A stretch of DNA of 64,000 nt from CAVVZJ01 sp963752755 (GTDB taxonomy: Bacteria; Planctomycetota; Planctomycetia; Isosphaerales; Isosphaeraceae), in the NCBI GenBank assembly GCA_963752755.1, contig CAVVZJ010000003.1, positions 868,001 to 932,000 on the forward strand, in the 5' to 3' direction. The translations under genes and the position numbers were made by a program. Under the pieces are notes generated by a model that searched no databases, was not told the DNA's origin, and saw only the letters and a program-made list of their open reading frames with translations. Position 1 is the stretch's first letter. Each line of letters opens with the position of its first letter. Shown piece after piece: positions 63,682-64,000 of this stretch.

Positions 63682-64000
63682 TCACAAGACCGATCTCCCG
63701 AACACTCCCGTCAGCGCCAGCCTGGCCCGCAGCAAGGCCGGCGAGTCGTCGGGCATGACGATGAACCGCGGGATCGCGAAGGTGGGGAAGGGGCCGTGAC
63801 GGACGAGGTCGGGCCGGAGCGCGAAGCCGAGGCGATAGCCGGCCTCGCGGGCCAGGCGGATCGTCGTGGCGTTGAAGGCGTCGGCAAGGCCGAAGGGATA
63901 GGCGACGGTCGTGATCGCGCGGCCCAGCTCGCGTTCGAAGATCGAACGGGGACGGGACAGCTCGTCGGCCTGCTCGGAATCGGTCAGGCGCGAAAGTCGG
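63682..64000 (-). CDS. Polysaccharide deacetylase-family protein (C-terminal part)
   Basis: The frame is open from the window edge to TGA 63682. The visible end reads FERELGRAITTVAYPFGLAD, then TTIRLAREAGYRLGFALRPD and FPTFAIPRFIVMPDDSPALL. This matches the C-terminal half of NodB-type polysaccharide deacetylases (VAYPFG followed by the substrate-binding AREAGYR). The catalytic Asp and His residues would be upstream and out of view. Substrate is unknown. Confidence 0.75.
   Translation of the reverse strand, partial: RLSRLTDSEQADELSRPRSIFERELGRAITTVAYPFGLADAFNATTIRLAREAGYRLGFALRPDLVRHGPFPTFAIPRFIVMPDDSPALLRARLALTGVFGRSVL

Overview
This window is about 64 kb of GC-rich DNA from a planctomycete, most likely of the Isosphaeraceae/Isosphaerales type. 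The evidence is two DUF1559 prepilin-like proteins with a FTLIELLVVIAIIGVLIALL N-terminus, a membrane sulfatase-like protein, an M13 peptidase, small regulatory-like lipoproteins, Tat-exported planctomycete-style proteins, and intergenic spacers full of hairpin repeats. I could not run a database search, so the genus is inference.

Layout. Positions 1-8,025: the end of a phosphatase-superfamily gene, an M13 metallopeptidase, a porin-like protein, a membrane sulfatase-like protein with an in-frame TGA, and a TPR protein. Positions 8,080-12,790: an insertion-sequence cluster (IS630-type, integrase-type, IS4-type) mixed with hairpins and a composite repeat. Positions 12,787-19,303: asparagine synthase, a small secreted protein, a LarA/DUF2088 protein, a thioredoxin-like protein and several short orphan genes, one with a SWIM zinc finger. 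Positions 19,431-23,278: a second copy of the composite repeat, then a complete IS66-type transposon with 8-bp target duplication that carries a non-transposase passenger gene. Positions 23,412-27,561: a TolC-like protein translationally coupled to a lipoprotein, a TPR protein and a HIT-family protein. Positions 27,678-45,319, minus strand: the merged S10-spc-alpha ribosomal operon from rpsJ to rplQ, including secY, map and rpoA, with a good sigma70-like promoter upstream of rpsJ. Positions 45,538-49,323: two lipoproteins and two DUF1559 paralogues. Positions 49,863-56,367: fusA, a divergent Memo (AmrB) and AmrS radical-SAM pair, then rpsG and rpsL with their own promoter. Positions 56,753-64,000: a Tat-exported squalene-cyclase-repeat protein coupled to a second Tat protein, a SpoIIAA-like protein, a lipoprotein, surE, a DUF2254 membrane protein, a bestrophin-like protein and the C-terminal part of a polysaccharide deacetylase.

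The most important caution is sequence quality. More than twenty genes, including indispensable ones (rpoA, secY, rplB, rpsC, rpsD, fusA), are broken by single-base insertions or deletions, mostly of one G or C beside an identical base. Protein similarity continues directly in the next frame each time. I read these as sequencing or assembly errors, annotate each gene over its full span and give approximate break positions. The strongest biological leads are the IS66 passenger gene, the composite repeat hit by insertion sequences in or beside both copies, the GTCAC-type hairpin arrays between ribosomal genes, and the duplicated non-coding block upstream of fusA.
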